From contig NW_013657664.1 in assembly GCF_000142905.1 (NCBI RefSeq), positions 423,172 through 487,171 of the forward strand: a stretch of 64,000 nucleotides of DNA, written 5' to 3'. The position numbers and the translations under genes were made by a program. Below are positions 27,801 to 36,936 of the stretch, piece after piece (the first letter of the stretch is position 1; every line of letters begins with the position of its first letter). The stretch comes from Thecamonas trahens ATCC 50062. Its lineage: Eukaryota > Apusozoa > Apusomonadida > Apusomonadidae. The notes beneath the pieces were generated by a model that worked only from the letters and a program-made list of their open reading frames with translations, was not told the DNA's origin and made no database searches.

Positions 27801-28234
27801 TCTTCGACATCCAACGCACTCACAGCGGCAAGGTATGTAACCGGAGCCACCACGTCCACCACAAGGGCATGCTCTAGGTACTCGACCACCCTTGCCCTTG
27901 GCTGGCTTCCCGAGCAGATGTACTTGAGGAGGACGTCTGTGACGAAGAGGCCAGGCGGGGGTGAGTGTAAGGAGAGGGAGAAGGACCAGGGGCTGAGGGG
28001 AGGCACTCGGGGGAGGGGAGGGGGGGGGGGGGGCACGTCGGGGGAGGGGGGGGGCACTCGGGGGGGGAGGGAATCATAGTGCGTACCACACACGTCTGTC
28101 GACCATGCCCGCGGTGGCCGACCCCTGGTATTGATGGTGGCCTGCATGGTCTTGAGCCATTCCACAGCAGGCAGTTGCTCACGCCACCCATCACACACAG
28201 CTGTCTCTACTGCTTCGTGCTCACTTCCTTCCAT
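24827..28234 (-). CDS. Probable Mediator tail subunit MED24/MED33 (MED5 family)
   Basis: Two exons, 28234-28087 and 27936-24827, are joined in phase 1 and give about 1085 residues. The 150-nt intron (GTACGC...CACAG) is C-rich on the coding strand and would otherwise translate as poly-Pro. The protein is an Ala/Leu/Val-rich helical solenoid without catalytic motifs. Its N-terminus (GWREQLPAVEWLKTM, then VCDVLLKYIC and YLEHALVVDVVAPVTYLAAVS) resembles the start of MED24 and plant MED33, where a Trp-rich helix, a D-V-L-x-x-Y-I-C motif and a hydrophobic helix occur with the same spacing. The resemblance was judged by eye from memory. It may be another HEAT-like solenoid. Confidence 0.55.
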   Translation of the reverse strand: MEGSEHEAVETAVCDGWREQLPAVEWLKTMQATINTRGRPPRAWSTDVCGTHYDSLPPRVPPPSPDVPPPPPPLPRVPPLSPWSFSLSLHSPPPGLFVTDVLLKYICSGSQPRARVVEYLEHALVVDVVAPVTYLAAVSALDVEELVAHPARLAALVRLLSTALSSLAVDVDSLGLGDGNDESAERDGVVEMKTTVVSAVDEEAAALISGLSFAFHALGACLDAVLRNGSTSQLGLMAAAENAQSLVALVGEVLDDQLCFITLVVAVHDVPDDWRALVSAAQAVRLSLDAAEANGVSAPGDIRMALATVVARMESAEHPRRQAVKAAHGSFLIGPAALTTAPFDVSDAVQYRMEAMGHALVVVSDADMVRSFMVLAELSQLPLGEVVAQVVSGAYMSYQDVDVVDDVIAFASLPRLLALWQASADDPAAFADALCSAILHLWQASEKTPANVVCLPKFAQGLLASLPHHLQLSMAQAEEYTHAGLQIESEADKLGSVSRKLSKAAMPLPNTPVGILDGDDDFLNDLFAPSESESGAATPSLAAGGVRAKPAAPFVSEASRTVAYAIASGTALAPLAVINDPSVVATSSQVGPLFAHIRNPQTPLDEAVKLLTQLFSDKVRIEVAAAVAEHVVEMVSAMADSVDTLGRSDMALLYSLLGATDAVAIRLAQIGLGLQYGAALARLALALIALSGSVGHGLAAPAVLLFVSFYDKLELASYLSFDVFVQSTAAEIGEASAISADLRALVEAHQTVSAAAESEAAKTATQQMKVALFSTSNAQRVTGALQTLLEAMSPWAAGVATMAIVQNIAERLHGADVATAASQLATIIDVLVALGKLSPYAMIAPLWWLATLPDVALQDAVGKSAASLFESLPNLPGLRPVVARRMVATFRQPCSESSPLVAIVAAAGGRTVGGREGEADGAVVGVAASLRLAKWLRDHDMRAVRMVRQLALVTSTRHAVDAVIDAAVGPNSPALRLGASSQRPDFAAYVLHIALGVRGLGPLLTGTIPALVPKLTSRRQAIQLAHVVVRVLALAGDDAVPRRIIRQFFAFVTEFLEAMALAMRPAIAFPLGVLALIYQHRSLARVLQAAPATRLACALRCLRHDAMAVPLFRLDTTSGRERLVHLFATISDAPF

Positions 28235-28537
28235 TCTGGAGGGTGGTGTGTGGGGCGTGTGTGTGTGGTGGGGGGGGGGGGGTGGGGGCGGGGGTAGGGG
28301 TGGAGTGGAGTGGTGGCGGGTGCGGTGGTGTTGGTCACCAGCCGAGTCGCAGCTGATTCGGTGGTGTTTGGCGGCAGAGGGTAGCCGAGCTGGGCAGTTG
28401 CTGATCTGGAAGATCGGGTGGGCAGACAGTGCGACTCGCGAGTGGCGGCAGATTGGGCGAGTGCTGGTGGGACATGTATGCGTGCGTGTGTGTGTCTGTG
28501 TATGGGCTGGAGAGAGAGTCAGGCTGGGCGATCGGAA
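28235..28537. other. Intergenic, G/GT-rich
   Basis: This region lies between the start of the MED24-like gene and the stop of the next minus-strand gene. It contains a G run near 28270-28282 and a short GT tract near 28480-28500. No gene is visible. Confidence 0.55.
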
Positions 28538-29932
28538 TCAGAAGATGAAAAAGGCCGACGGGGACGATGGCGCGATGCGAAAAGCCTCGAGGTGGGCGAC
28601 GACAGTGGCGATCTCGACGGCATAAGCGGTTGGAGTGATAGGCTCGGCGTTGCGGCCGAGGACAACACCATCGGTGAGGCGGGCAACAAGGGTGGCAGCG
28701 GCAAACATGAGCTCGGCGGCAAACATGGGATCAAAGGCGTAGGGGAGGAAGCAGCGGAACGAGAGCATAGACAGGACCGCGTTCGGCGCGTCGGGGTCGA
28801 GCAAAGTCTCGGGTCCACCATGAGCATAGACTCGGAAGACATCATCGGTCGGCATATCGTCGTCGTCATCGTCGGCGTCCTCGCCTTCGACGACAGTCGC
28901 CGGAAGCACAAACATGGCCGGCGCCGAGCCCTCGGCCGGAACAAAGGCCAGCCCCGTCTCGGTCAGAGCGTGCCAAGCCTCGCGCATCGCCACACCACAC
29001 CCGTTCTCACCAAGACGCACATACAACTCGGAGCAGAGCATCCGCGTCGGGAGCGTGCGCGCGAGCAGCGACGCCGTCGAGACCACAACCTCGGGCGCAG
29101 CCATCGCACTCACCGCGACTGGCAGCTCCTTCAGAGCCTCTTCAAGGGACGCGACCGCATCAATCAGCGCCTCGGCGTCCGGCCGCTCCAGAACGCCGGG
29201 CACCCGCTCGCCGTCGCACAGCGCAAACAGCGAGACAAGAACCTCACGAACATCACCATCGTCGACGTCGTCACCATTTTCGTCGCATTCGCCAACAGAG
29301 CCATAGCTAGATCCAGAGCCCTGGAGAGCTACAGACGGAATGCCGGCCTCCTCGTCAACATCACGGGCCAGATCGTCACCAGAGTTGCGGCTCAGATCGT
29401 CGACAAGATCGTCATCGTCGTCGTTGTTGTTGTCGTTGTCGTCGCCAGCTTCGATCTCGTCGCAGCACACGAGCGCACAGCCAGTGCCGCACTCATCGGC
29501 ATCTGAGCCCGACTGACCCGGGAGCGGCAGCTGAAGCTCGGCCCAGCCGCCGAGCTCATTGTCGAGAACAAAGAGGCGGGCAAGGAGCGAAAGCTCGGGC
29601 GTCCAGCCGATGATGGCACGGACGACGGTGGCGCCGAGGCCCGGCATGGAGGCCAGGGCGCGCTCGTCGATCTCGACGCGGATAGCGTGCTCGACAGCAG
29701 AGATGGGGACCTCTTGCGGGAGATCTTCCGGCGGCGGAGTCATCAGCATGTTCGCCACGCCATTCGGCAGATCCAGCTCGTCGCCGCAAGACGCCGTGAG
29801 GGCAGCAAAGGTGGTCATGAGGCCCAACTCGTTAGCCACCGTCAGCAACGGGCCATACCGCTCATGGTAGCCCCTCCCCTTTGCCACAGGCACCAGCTCC
29901 GGGCATCCGTCATCAACCTCTACTGCCGACAT
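28538..29932 (-). CDS. Acidic protein of unknown function
   Basis: 464 residues starting MSAVEVDDGCPELVPVAKG. Acidic low-complexity blocks (GDDNDNNNDDDDDLVDDL; EGEDADDDDDDMPTDD) interrupt helical, Leu/Ala-rich regions. The N-terminal 120 residues and the C-terminal 120 residues are the least biased and could form a folded unit. There is no signal peptide, transmembrane segment or recognised motif. Codon usage and GC3 match neighbouring genes, supporting real coding status. No function is proposed. Confidence 0.7.
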   Translation of the reverse strand: MSAVEVDDGCPELVPVAKGRGYHERYGPLLTVANELGLMTTFAALTASCGDELDLPNGVANMLMTPPPEDLPQEVPISAVEHAIRVEIDERALASMPGLGATVVRAIIGWTPELSLLARLFVLDNELGGWAELQLPLPGQSGSDADECGTGCALVCCDEIEAGDDNDNNNDDDDDLVDDLSRNSGDDLARDVDEEAGIPSVALQGSGSSYGSVGECDENGDDVDDGDVREVLVSLFALCDGERVPGVLERPDAEALIDAVASLEEALKELPVAVSAMAAPEVVVSTASLLARTLPTRMLCSELYVRLGENGCGVAMREAWHALTETGLAFVPAEGSAPAMFVLPATVVEGEDADDDDDDMPTDDVFRVYAHGGPETLLDPDAPNAVLSMLSFRCFLPYAFDPMFAAELMFAAATLVARLTDGVVLGRNAEPITPTAYAVEIATVVAHLEAFRIAPSSPSAFFIF

Positions 29933-30165
29933 CTTGCTTTGGCTTGGCGTCGAGTGGTACCGCAGAGCCCAGCCTTGAGCCCGGGACTCTGTGTGCGTTG
30001 GCGAGGGCGAGGATGAGGGGTGAGGATGGATGGGGTGGCACCACGAGAAGGGGCGGGACGGCTGATGCTGCTCGATGTGGGTTCAGGGACGGTGGATCGC
30101 ATGCCAGATCGGGAGAGAGGGCGGGAGGGTTTGGTGGCGGCAGGTCGTGAAAGAATTTACTTCGA

Positions 30166-31230
30166 TCACGACGAAGAGTTGGACGACGACGAGATCGAGC
30201 GGGTGCTGGCGCAGGAGACGATCGAGTCGACATCGTACTCGGACTCGTTGGAGGAGATGTGGTAGCGGTTGGGATGGCGCTTCGCGTCAGAGCTGGAAGA
30301 GTGGCGGCGGCGATGGTGCGAGCGGTCGTCAAAGTCGCGCCTGACAACCTCAAACACGCGCTTGTCTTCCGAGTATGACGAGAACGAGTGGACCATGTTG
30401 CTGTGATCCATGAGCGAGCCCTCGACGCCGAGAAGGTAGTTGGCGGTCGAGCGCTCGAACCGCTTCGAGTTGTGCAGCAGATGCTTGGCGAGGTACAGCC
30501 TGCTCGAGTCAATCTTGTCGTCAGGCAGGTCCAGGAGGAAGTTCTTAAAGACGCGGCGCAGGTACTTGTTGTGATTGAGCGAGTGGCGGAGCCGCGACTG
30601 GGTGTGGGTGTGGGCCTCCTGCTCGGCTGCGACGACGCCCTGGACGATGCGGACAAGGCGGAGGAGCACCAGGAGCCCGGCGTATGCATTCTCACCGCCG
30701 AGCCAGAGCTCGAGGACGAGCGAGATGAGGACGACGCCAAAGTCGAACACGTGCATGAACTTGAAAAAGTGCTTGCCGATGGCCCACAACAGAACCAGAT
30801 TCTCTATCACAAAGATGCAGAGCATGGTGATAGAGAACCAGTGGAGGAACTCTTCACCGTGCTCCAGATCGTGGTTCACCGTCGGCTCACCGCGTGGATC
30901 GCCAGGATTGACCGGGCACGGCGCCTCCGAGTGGACTTCGCCAAACGCATCCGAAGCGATAGCAAGCTCGAGCGAGACGGCGATAACGTCAAGCACAATG
31001 AGCACGATGACAAAGATGCGAAAGTACTTGGACTCAATGATGTGATGCGCCTTCCGCCGCCACTTGCTGCGGCTACCACCATGCGCCTGGGAAGGATCGG
31101 TCAGATCCGACGAGATGGAGATGGACGACAGATCCTTGAGCTTGTGCTCATGAAAGGTAGACACATCCGATCCGGACGTATCCTCTGACGAAAACGACTT
31201 TTCTCTGGCACACAACCTAAATCCCGACAT
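30166..31230 (-). CDS. HV1-like voltage-sensor protein (putative proton channel)
   Basis: 354 residues from ATG 31230 (MSGFRLCAREKSF). Four transmembrane helices form an isolated voltage-sensor domain. S1 (about 70-92) is FRIFVIVLIVLDVIAVSLEL, with the Asp that is the selectivity-filter position in HV1. S2 is about 128-150, S3 about 155-175 (HVFDFGVVLISLVLEL) and S4 about 180-197 (GLLVLLRLVRIVQGVVA). There is no pore domain. HV1 channels carry outward protons. The HV1 S4 signature R-x-W-R-x-x-R is reduced to R-L-V-R-I-V-Q, so the third gating Arg and the Trp are missing. The C-terminal region (about 200-354) is cytoplasmic, His/Ser/Arg-rich and has no obvious dimerising coiled coil. Channel activity is likely but not certain. 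Confidence 0.82.
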   Translation of the reverse strand: MSGFRLCAREKSFSSEDTSGSDVSTFHEHKLKDLSSISISSDLTDPSQAHGGSRSKWRRKAHHIIESKYFRIFVIVLIVLDVIAVSLELAIASDAFGEVHSEAPCPVNPGDPRGEPTVNHDLEHGEEFLHWFSITMLCIFVIENLVLLWAIGKHFFKFMHVFDFGVVLISLVLELWLGGENAYAGLLVLLRLVRIVQGVVAAEQEAHTHTQSRLRHSLNHNKYLRRVFKNFLLDLPDDKIDSSRLYLAKHLLHNSKRFERSTANYLLGVEGSLMDHSNMVHSFSSYSEDKRVFEVVRRDFDDRSHHRRRHSSSSDAKRHPNRYHISSNESEYDVDSIVSCASTRSISSSSNSSS

Positions 31231-32010
31231 GATGACACTGTTTCCCTCCCACGATCCCCATGCCCCCCCCTCTCTTCCATGATGAGTCTCATCGTCTGCC
31301 TCGACGCACCACACCATCCCGCACCACCGCCAACGCAACCACCTGCCAGCACCACCACCGCCTGGGACCGACATCGCCGGCAATGGCATCCACCCACATC
31401 ATAGTGGCGACATACCACACCCACTCACCTCACATGTCATGCATACCTTGATTGTCTGACGTCAAGTGCGTCTCCGTCCCCCGTCTCGGTCCACTCGTGT
31501 CGTCTCCCTGCTGCGGGACGGTGATTGCGTCGGCTACGCAACGGCGCTGGCCAGCCAGAGCGATCTCTCCCAGACTGAGTAGCTCACAGCTTGAGCGAGT
31601 TGATCGCGGGGCTTGAATGAGAAGGAGAAACGCTTGGGTTTGTTTGCCTGTGGTTGGTAGGTACGGGTCAGCTTCCGCCGCTTTCCGGACTGGTATCCCG
31701 CGCATGCATCTGCCTGTGCGCTATCCCGTAGCCAGCGCAACACGCGGCACGGAGGGGTGAGCAGCGGGCAGGAAGCGAGGTCAAAGCAGGCATGATAGTA
31801 GCAGCGACAGTGTACATTGTCATTGTTCAATTGGCGGGAGATCGGATGGTTGCATCGTGTGATCGGGATGCCTGGCGCTCCCACCCGACCCAGTCCCCTC
31901 CAGTGCTGCGCGTGAGCGAGTGGGGAGAGGGGAGAGAGGAGGGGGGGGGGATGACTAGGTCAGCAGGCAGAGAGAGAGGGAGGCACACCTGACTGTGAAT
32001 CGAGGCGGAT
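31231..32010. other. Divergent promoter region, no gene assigned
   Basis: This 780-bp region lies between the HV1-like gene (minus) and SHMT (plus). Only short, unconvincing open frames were found. A palindromic TGACGTCA lies at 31457-31464. Confidence 0.55.
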
Positions 32011-33921
32011 ATGCTGCGTGTTGTTTCGTCTACTACCACCTCTGCTGTTGCTGCTGCTGCTCGGCTGAGTGGTGGAAGTGTGGCTCGGCTGCTCTCGTCG
32101 GCTGTGCCTGCCTTGGGCAACGTCGCCGTGGCTAATGTCCCGTCAGCCGGCGTACGCAGCATGGGGAGGGGTGGGGATTGGGGGTGGGGGGGTAGGGGGG
32201 GTGGGGGGGTGGGTATTGGGGAGATTGGGAGGGATGTGTATGGATGACTTATAGTTGCTATGTGTGCTTGTGTCTGTGTTGTGTGTGTGTGTGTGGTGGC
32301 GATGGTGGCGATGGTCTTGGTGGCGATGGTCGTGGTGGCCCTGGTCGTGGTGGCTGTCTGCTGTGTGGCGATGTGGTCGACGTGGCTGATGATGGCTGCT
32401 GATGGTGCCCGCACCTGACAACGACTGGCAATGGCTGCTCGCACCTGACGACGACTGGCGATGGCTGCTCGCACCTGACGACGACTGGCAATGGCTGCTC
32501 GCACCTGACGACGGGTGGATGGCGAGTGTGCTCAGCGCGCGGCTGGGGTGCTGGGTGATGTCGATCCCGAGGTGGCTGCGCTGCTCGCGCGCGAGTACAC
32601 TCGTCAGTCAGAGGGCATCGAGCTCATTGCGTCGGAGAACTTTACGTCGGCGGCGGTGATGGAGGCGCTCGGCTCGTGCATGACCAACAAGTACTCGGAG
32701 GGCTACCCGGGCCGCCGGTACTACGGCGGCAACGAGGTCATCGATGACAACGAACGTCTGTGCCAGGCCCGCGCTCTCGAGTGCTTTGGCCTCAACCCGG
32801 AAGAGTGGGGCGTCAACGTCCAGCCGTACTCGGGCTCGCCGGCCAACTTTGCTGCCTACACCGGCATGATTTCCCCGCATGACCGCATCATGGGCCTTGA
32901 GCTCTCGCACGGCGGCCACTTGACCCACGGCTTCATGTCGCCGACCAAGCGCATCTCGGCTACCTCGATCTACTTTGAGTCGATGCCATACCGCCTCAAC
33001 GAGTCGACCGGTCTCATTGATTACGATGCTCTCCACGCCTCGGCCCAGCTCTACCGCCCGAAGATCCTCATCGCCGGCGCCTCGGCCTACTCGCGCAAGA
33101 TCGAGTACGGCCGCATGCGCGAGACCGCAGACTCGGTCGGCGCCTATCTGCTGGCAGACATGGCCCACATTGCCGGCCTCGTCGCCACCGGCCACCTTCC
33201 GTCGCCGTTTGACCACGCCGACGTCGTCACCACCACGACCCACAAGTCGCTTCGCGGCCCGCGCTCCGGCCTCATCTTCTACCGGCGCGGCGTCCGCTCG
33301 GTGACCAAGAAGGGCAAGGAGATCCCGTACACGCTTGAGGAGGACATCGACTTTGCTGTCTTCCCCTCGCTGCAGGGCGGTCCGCACAACCACCAGATCG
33401 CCGCCGTCGCCGTCGCCCTCAAGGAGGCCATGCAGCCGCAGTTCAAGATCTACCAGGACCAGGTACTTGCCAACACACAGGCCCTCGCCGACGCCCTCAC
33501 CCAGCTCGGCTACGCTCTCGTCTCGGGTGGCTCCGACAACCACCTGCTCCTCCTCGACCTGCGCCCGCTCGGCGTCGACGGCTCGCGTGTCGAAAAGGTC
33601 ATGGAGAAGGCTGCCATCACTGTCAACAAGAACGCCGTGCCCGGCGATACCAAGCCCATGACTCCGGGCGGCATCCGCGTCGGCTCGCCGGCCATGACCT
33701 CGCGCGGCCTCGTCGAGTCCGACTTTATCCAGGTCGCCGGCTTTATGAACCGCGCCATCGCCATCGCCAAGCGCATCAAGTCCGACTACGGCGGCAAGCT
33801 CAAGGACTTTGACGCGGCTCTCCACAACGAGCACCACCCCGACCTCGACGCTCTCAAGACTGAGGTCATCGACTTTGCCGAGTCGTTCCCCATGCCGGGC
33901 GTCGAGCCCGTCGTCCCGTAG
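32011..33921 (+). CDS. SHMT2: Mitochondrial serine hydroxymethyltransferase
   Basis: Two exons, 32011-32151 and 32536-33921, are joined in phase 0 and give about 508 residues. Exon 1 encodes a textbook mitochondrial presequence ([20 protein letters not shown]..., Arg/Ser/Ala-rich, no acids). Exon 2 begins [13 protein letters not shown] and runs through the whole SHMT fold: [36 protein letters not shown] and the PLP-binding Lys in [14 protein letters not shown]. The enzyme converts serine and tetrahydrofolate to glycine and 5,10-methylene-THF. The intron (384 nt) begins GTACGC, ends GCTCAG and contains a 30-bp minisatellite. The donor could also lie a few codons away. Enzyme identity is certain; mitochondrial location is strongly suggested. 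Confidence 0.96.
32411..32518 (+). repeat. 30-bp minisatellite in the SHMT intron
   Basis: Three full copies and a partial fourth of a 30-bp unit begin GCACCTGAC at 32411, 32441, 32471 and 32501. They lie just before the intron acceptor at 32535. Copies differ by one or two bases. Confidence 0.93.
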
Positions 33922-33959
33922 TGTAGCGTGCTGTACCCAAACTAAACAAGGCCTTTACT

Positions 33960-36642
33960 TCATTGGTTGACGTCGGCCAGCGGCGACCGCAGCGGCGATG
34001 CCTCCATGGCTGCCGGATGCATGGTCTTGGGCGTCGCAGGCGCCCGCTGCACCTCCCGCCGCCCCGCTCGACGGTCCTCCCGCCGGCTCGCCCCGCGATC
34101 CTCGCGCCGGCTCGGCGTCCCGCTTGTGCTCGCAGCTGCGCTTGTGCTCGCGGCCGAGTTTGCCCGCGCGGCGGCGGCGCCGCCCCCGCCTGAAAGTCGC
34201 GCCGAAAACCGCTGAATGCTGCTCGGCGACGAGTTTGACGGCTCGCACGCCTCGTAAGCGTCCCACTCCATGACCTCCGAAATGGTTGTTGCTGCCTCGT
34301 TGAGCGCCGCGAGCAGCATCTTGGAGCGCGACCGCTGGAGCGCCACGTCCTCCACTTCTGAGAGGAGGTCGTCAAACGCGTCGGGCTGGTACAGCGCGGC
34401 CACAAGCTCGTTCTGCACCGAGTCCTTCGACGCGTTAACCAGCAGGAGCATGATGGCCTTGGGCACCGAGTCCTGGATGTTCTTCTTGACAATGTCAAAG
34501 TAACTCTCCAGCAGTGAGGTGATGAGCTTGGTCTCGGTCATTTCGCGCTCGTTGAGCGTCGGCCGCGGCTTGAGCATCGCCGGCGGCTCGCGGAGGATGA
34601 CGGCTGGCGGGAGCGTTTGCCGCCCACTCGTGCTCCCGCCGCGCGCCGCGCTCCCGTCCGCTCCCGTTGGAATGTGCAGCCCGCCGGCCGAGCTCGTCCT
34701 CGACGAGCTGCCGCTTGCGCCCTGCTCCTGTCCGGCCTCGCGGCCAAAGAAGACGTTGAGGAACATGCCGCCCTCCGGATCCGAAGAGGTCGGCAGCGAG
34801 GCGCCCGCGCTCGAGCTCTGCGCCGCACCGCACCTGCTGCTCATCATCTCGTTCGCCATCGACCGGCGCGACGCCGCGCCCGACGCGCTCAGCACCGCGC
34901 CTGACGACCCTGCAACCGCGCCGGTGTTGGTCGCCGCCAGCGACGCCAGCGCCTGGGTCCCAGCCAGAAAGTCTGGGTGGTTGGTGTTGATGTACGAGAG
35001 CTCCATCTTGATGAGCGTTCGGATCATAGCCATCGTCGGCCGCTTGAGCCGCGCGAGGAGCGCTGACATGACTTCGTGGATGGAGGCGCGGAGGACGCCA
35101 AAGCGGACAAGCGCCTCGTCCTCAATCTCGCGGGTGATGCGAAGGAGCTCGTCAAAGACAAAGTCGACGCACTGCAGTGCTGGATCCTCCAGCCGCGAAA
35201 TCTGCCGCTTAACAAGGAGCTCGAACGAGACTTCGGGCACAAAGAGCGAGCGCCGAGGACCGGTCGCGTTGCGGATGACAGTCCGGATGTCCGACAGCGT
35301 CAGCGCGTCCATGGCCGAGACAGCCGAGATCGAGGCGGCAAAGACGTCGTGGAAGATGTACGCGATGCGCGCACCGCCCGAGAGCTGGTTGGTGATAAAC
35401 GACGTTCGCGTCCCGTCGATCGCCGCGCAGTACGAGGTGCAGAACTGAGTGAGCGATGAGAGGACCAGGCCCGACTTTTCGGTCTCAGACGTGGCGTTGA
35501 TCGGCTCGCCGAGCAACCCGATGTGGTTTTCGGTCTCTGAGATGAGCGCGTGGATCCGCGACCGCAGCGCAGGCAGCGCGTTGCGGATGTGGTAGATGAG
35601 GATCTTGTTGAGCGTCCGGGAGAGGTACCCGGTCCCGCAACGGTAGGCAAACTCGGCGTACGCAGGATGCCGCGCAAAGAACGTGTGCTCGCGCTCGAGA
35701 GCCTGCGCAATCGATGACCCGTTGATAATGTCCTGCTGCGACCGGTTGATGACGCCAATAAAGCCGAGCTTAAGCGGAATGACCCGTCCGCAGAGCACGT
35801 CGACTGCATCGGTTCCCTCGTCCATCAGATCAAGCTTGGTCAGCACGCCAATGGTCCGGGTCCCGTCCGGATCGACCTCGCGCGCCATCTGCAGCGCGTC
35901 CGAGTTGGCCAGATCGGTGTTGGCCGGCGTCACCGCCAGAATGATGGACTTGGCCTGTGAAATGTACTCGAGCACCATGGCCCGGATCTGCTTCTCGATG
36001 TCCGACGGCTGGTCACCCACAGGCACCTTGGTCATGCCCGGCAGGTCGATGAGCGTCAAGTTGACCACCGACGGCGAGTAGACCTTGAGCCGGATGGGCA
36101 GTGGCGAGATGCCCTTGTTCGACCCGGTCTCCCGGTCCGTCTCCAGCTGGATCTCATCACGAATGTCGTCAAAGTCATAGAACTTGATTCCCGGCTGGTG
36201 TGCAAACTCGCCCCACTCTGCCCGCCCGTCCCGGTTCGCATTCCCGCCGTGCCCGCCGTGTTCGCCGTGCCCAGAGCCTGCGTGAGTTTTTGGCGCCAAA
36301 GCGAGCAGCCCGTCACCGCCCCAAGGCATCCACCAGCCCCCACCTCCTGCCCATGCACCCATGCCACCCACCCACCCACCCACCCACCCACCCATGCACA
36401 TCTCAAGACGTACCTGCAGAGCCCTCTTCCACATGTGTCAGCTGCAGGACTAGCGGGCGGCGGGTGACAATGCCGATGCCGCGCGGAAGAAAGTCGCGGC
36501 CGACGAGCGACTCGAGGACCGACGACTTGCCCGACGATTGGGCGCCAATGACCACCACCTGCGGCAAGGGGATAGTGGCTGCAGAGCCGAGCGTTGCAAG
36601 CACATCCTGCACTTTGCCAAACACAGGAATGAGCGCGTCCAT
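33960..36642 (-). CDS. Dynamin-related GTPase (DRP1/Vps1 type)
   Basis: Two exons, 36642-36414 and 36277-33960, are joined in phase 1 and give about 848 residues. Exon 1 ([15 protein letters not shown]) carries the P-loop GAQSSGKSS and the switch I Thr in GIVTRRPL. The 136-nt intron (GTACGT...CACGCAG, with a CCCA/TGGG repeat) is followed by DLPGM (G3) and TKLD (G4). The middle/stalk domain and a GTPase effector domain (about 34300-34560; [20 protein letters not shown]) follow. There is no PH domain; a Ser/Gly-rich insert replaces it, as in mitochondrial and peroxisomal fission DRPs. A basic Arg-rich tail of about 95 residues beyond the effector domain is unusual. The likely role is organelle fission or vesicle scission. 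Confidence 0.95.
36361..36396 (+). repeat. (CCCA)n microsatellite in the dynamin-gene intron
   Basis: About seven tandem CCCA units (TGGG in the transcript) lie within the 136-nt intron between its donor and acceptor. Confidence 0.93.
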
Positions 36643-36936
36643 CTCTCACCCGTCCGAGTCGAGTGACAACTCTCCCGGTCACGCCCCTCGCCACCGCTGC
36701 ACCCGCTCTCGTCCTCTGCCATTCCCGCCGCATCGCCTGCAGAGCGACGGCTCCGATCGTCGCCACGATCACCTTGGCGCCAATCACCGTTTCCCACCAA
36801 AAGGCCGTAAACGCCCTTCTCGCCCCCCCCTCCCCCCCTCCCCCCTCCTCCTCCCCCCCCCCCTTCTATTCCCCAACTCAAGCAACCCCTCCCCCCCCCC
36901 CCCCCCAACCCCCAACCCCTCTATTATTCCTTCTCA

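Noticed and set aside
27937-28086. Poly-Pro segment in the MED24-like protein
   Set aside because: It translates a C-rich 150-nt intron with a GTACGC donor and CACAG acceptor; removal restores continuity in phase.
31457-31464. CRE-like palindrome TGACGTCA in a divergent promoter
   Set aside because: An 8-mer is expected about once by chance in a window of this size, and no second site or spacing supports it.
32411-32518. CRISPR-like array of 30-bp repeats
   Set aside because: The copies are directly tandem without spacers and lie in a eukaryotic intron.
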